Part shown: in pieces, positions 63,890-64,000 of the stretch
Position numbering within the stretch: position 1 is the stretch's first letter
Layout of the letters: each line of letters starts with the position of its first letter
NCBI RefSeq assembly: GCF_011742165.1
Contig: NZ_JAAQTO010000050.1
Location: 53,543-117,542 of the forward strand
Source of the DNA: Billgrantia bachuensis
Lineage (GTDB): Bacteria > Pseudomonadota > Gammaproteobacteria > Pseudomonadales > Halomonadaceae
Length of the DNA: 64,000 nt
Direction of reading: 5' to 3'
Notes under the pieces: model-generated
Seen by the model: the letters and a program-made list of their open reading frames with translations, nothing else
Databases searched by the model: none
What the model was told of the DNA's origin: nothing
Translations under genes and position numbers: made by a program

Positions 63890-64000
63890 TCAGCCCTGCG
63901 CATGCTTCTCGTCGACGTCCAATATCTTCAGGGTATTGGTTCCGCCGTGGGCGTTCATGTGGTCGCCCCGGGTCAGGATGACATGATCCCCGGGCTCGGC
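63890..64000 (-). CDS. pyk: pyruvate kinase, C-terminal 36 residues (partial)
   Basis: The frame entering from the right edge reads PGDHVILTRGDHMN, then GGTNTLKILDV, and stops at 63890. This is the conserved last strand and turn of the pyruvate kinase C-terminal domain (GDxVIxTxG followed by GxTNTLK). The rest of the gene lies beyond the window. Its short length limits certainty about which pyruvate kinase isozyme it is. Confidence 0.82.
   Translation of the reverse strand, partial: AEPGDHVILTRGDHMNAHGGTNTLKILDVDEKHAQG

Overview
The window reads as a chromosomal segment of a GC-rich, moderately halophilic gammaproteobacterium, most likely Halomonas or a close halomonad. The evidence is ectoine catabolism genes (doeA, doeB, doeX) beside a MocR-type regulator, a BetT choline carrier, several TRAP transporters (one with a neighbouring universal stress protein, as in teaABC-teaD), and dense operons with high third-position GC. 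I see no tRNA, rRNA, CRISPR array, insertion sequence or prophage gene. The window cuts a gene at each end: an NTN-hydrolase gene at the left and pyruvate kinase at the right.

Layout. 1-8.7 kb: ectoine degradation (doeA-doeB-doeX), a downstream group of nitrilase, ATP-grasp and C45-type hydrolase genes, the divergent EnuR-like regulator, and ghrA. 8.8-12.6 kb: a chemoreceptor, a DUF3108 protein and the lysine exporter LysO. 12.7-19.9 kb: a trehalose/maltose-type ABC importer with a GH13 alpha-glucosidase and a LacI regulator. 20.2-23.1 kb: a BaeS/BaeR-like two-component system and a Spy-like periplasmic protein. 23.1-26.4 kb: TRAP transporter 1. 26.8-31.2 kb: betT, a SulP carrier and a YjbQ protein. 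31.3-33.2 kb: an SDR with a divergent LysR regulator.

33.2-38.9 kb is the most distinctive region. An ECF sigma factor and a zinc-finger anti-sigma factor precede an ArsM-like methyltransferase fused to a MerC-like membrane domain. Divergent from them run a second ArsM-like methyltransferase and a periplasmic cupin. Two back-to-back ECF promoters of identical geometry (GGAACC, 16 nt, CGTCC) lie between. A stand-alone Hen1-type RNA methyltransferase gene and a decayed second copy of it flank the region.

39.1-44.1 kb: an ExaC-type aldehyde dehydrogenase beside an intact pqqA and a pqqB cut to 44 codons, then a hybrid histidine kinase and a small periplasmic SUOX-fold protein. 44.2-47.0 kb: a DUF2189 membrane protein and a flavocytochrome c sulfide dehydrogenase pair (fccAB). 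47.0-51.2 kb: a TAXI-TRAP system with a Usp protein. 51.5-53.9 kb: a radical-SAM lysine 2,3-aminomutase-like enzyme, a DUF2798 protein and a macro-domain hydrolase. 53.9-56.8 kb: a DctPQM TRAP system. 56.9-61.1 kb: an apparently exported oxidative glycoside-degradation set (GMC dehydrogenase, its Tat-signal small subunit, a DUF1080 protein and a TIM-barrel isomerase-like protein). 61.7-64 kb: an EamA exporter, a DUF192 protein, a GntR/FCD regulator and the end of pyk.

The common theme is uptake and oxidation of solutes: ectoine, choline, alpha-glucosides, glycosides and organic acids. A nearly identical LacI-type operator core (CTTAATCGNTTAA) lies upstream of both the alpha-glucoside importer and the glycoside-oxidation operon, which hints at one regulator for both. 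Functions were inferred by reading the translated sequences; no database search was run.
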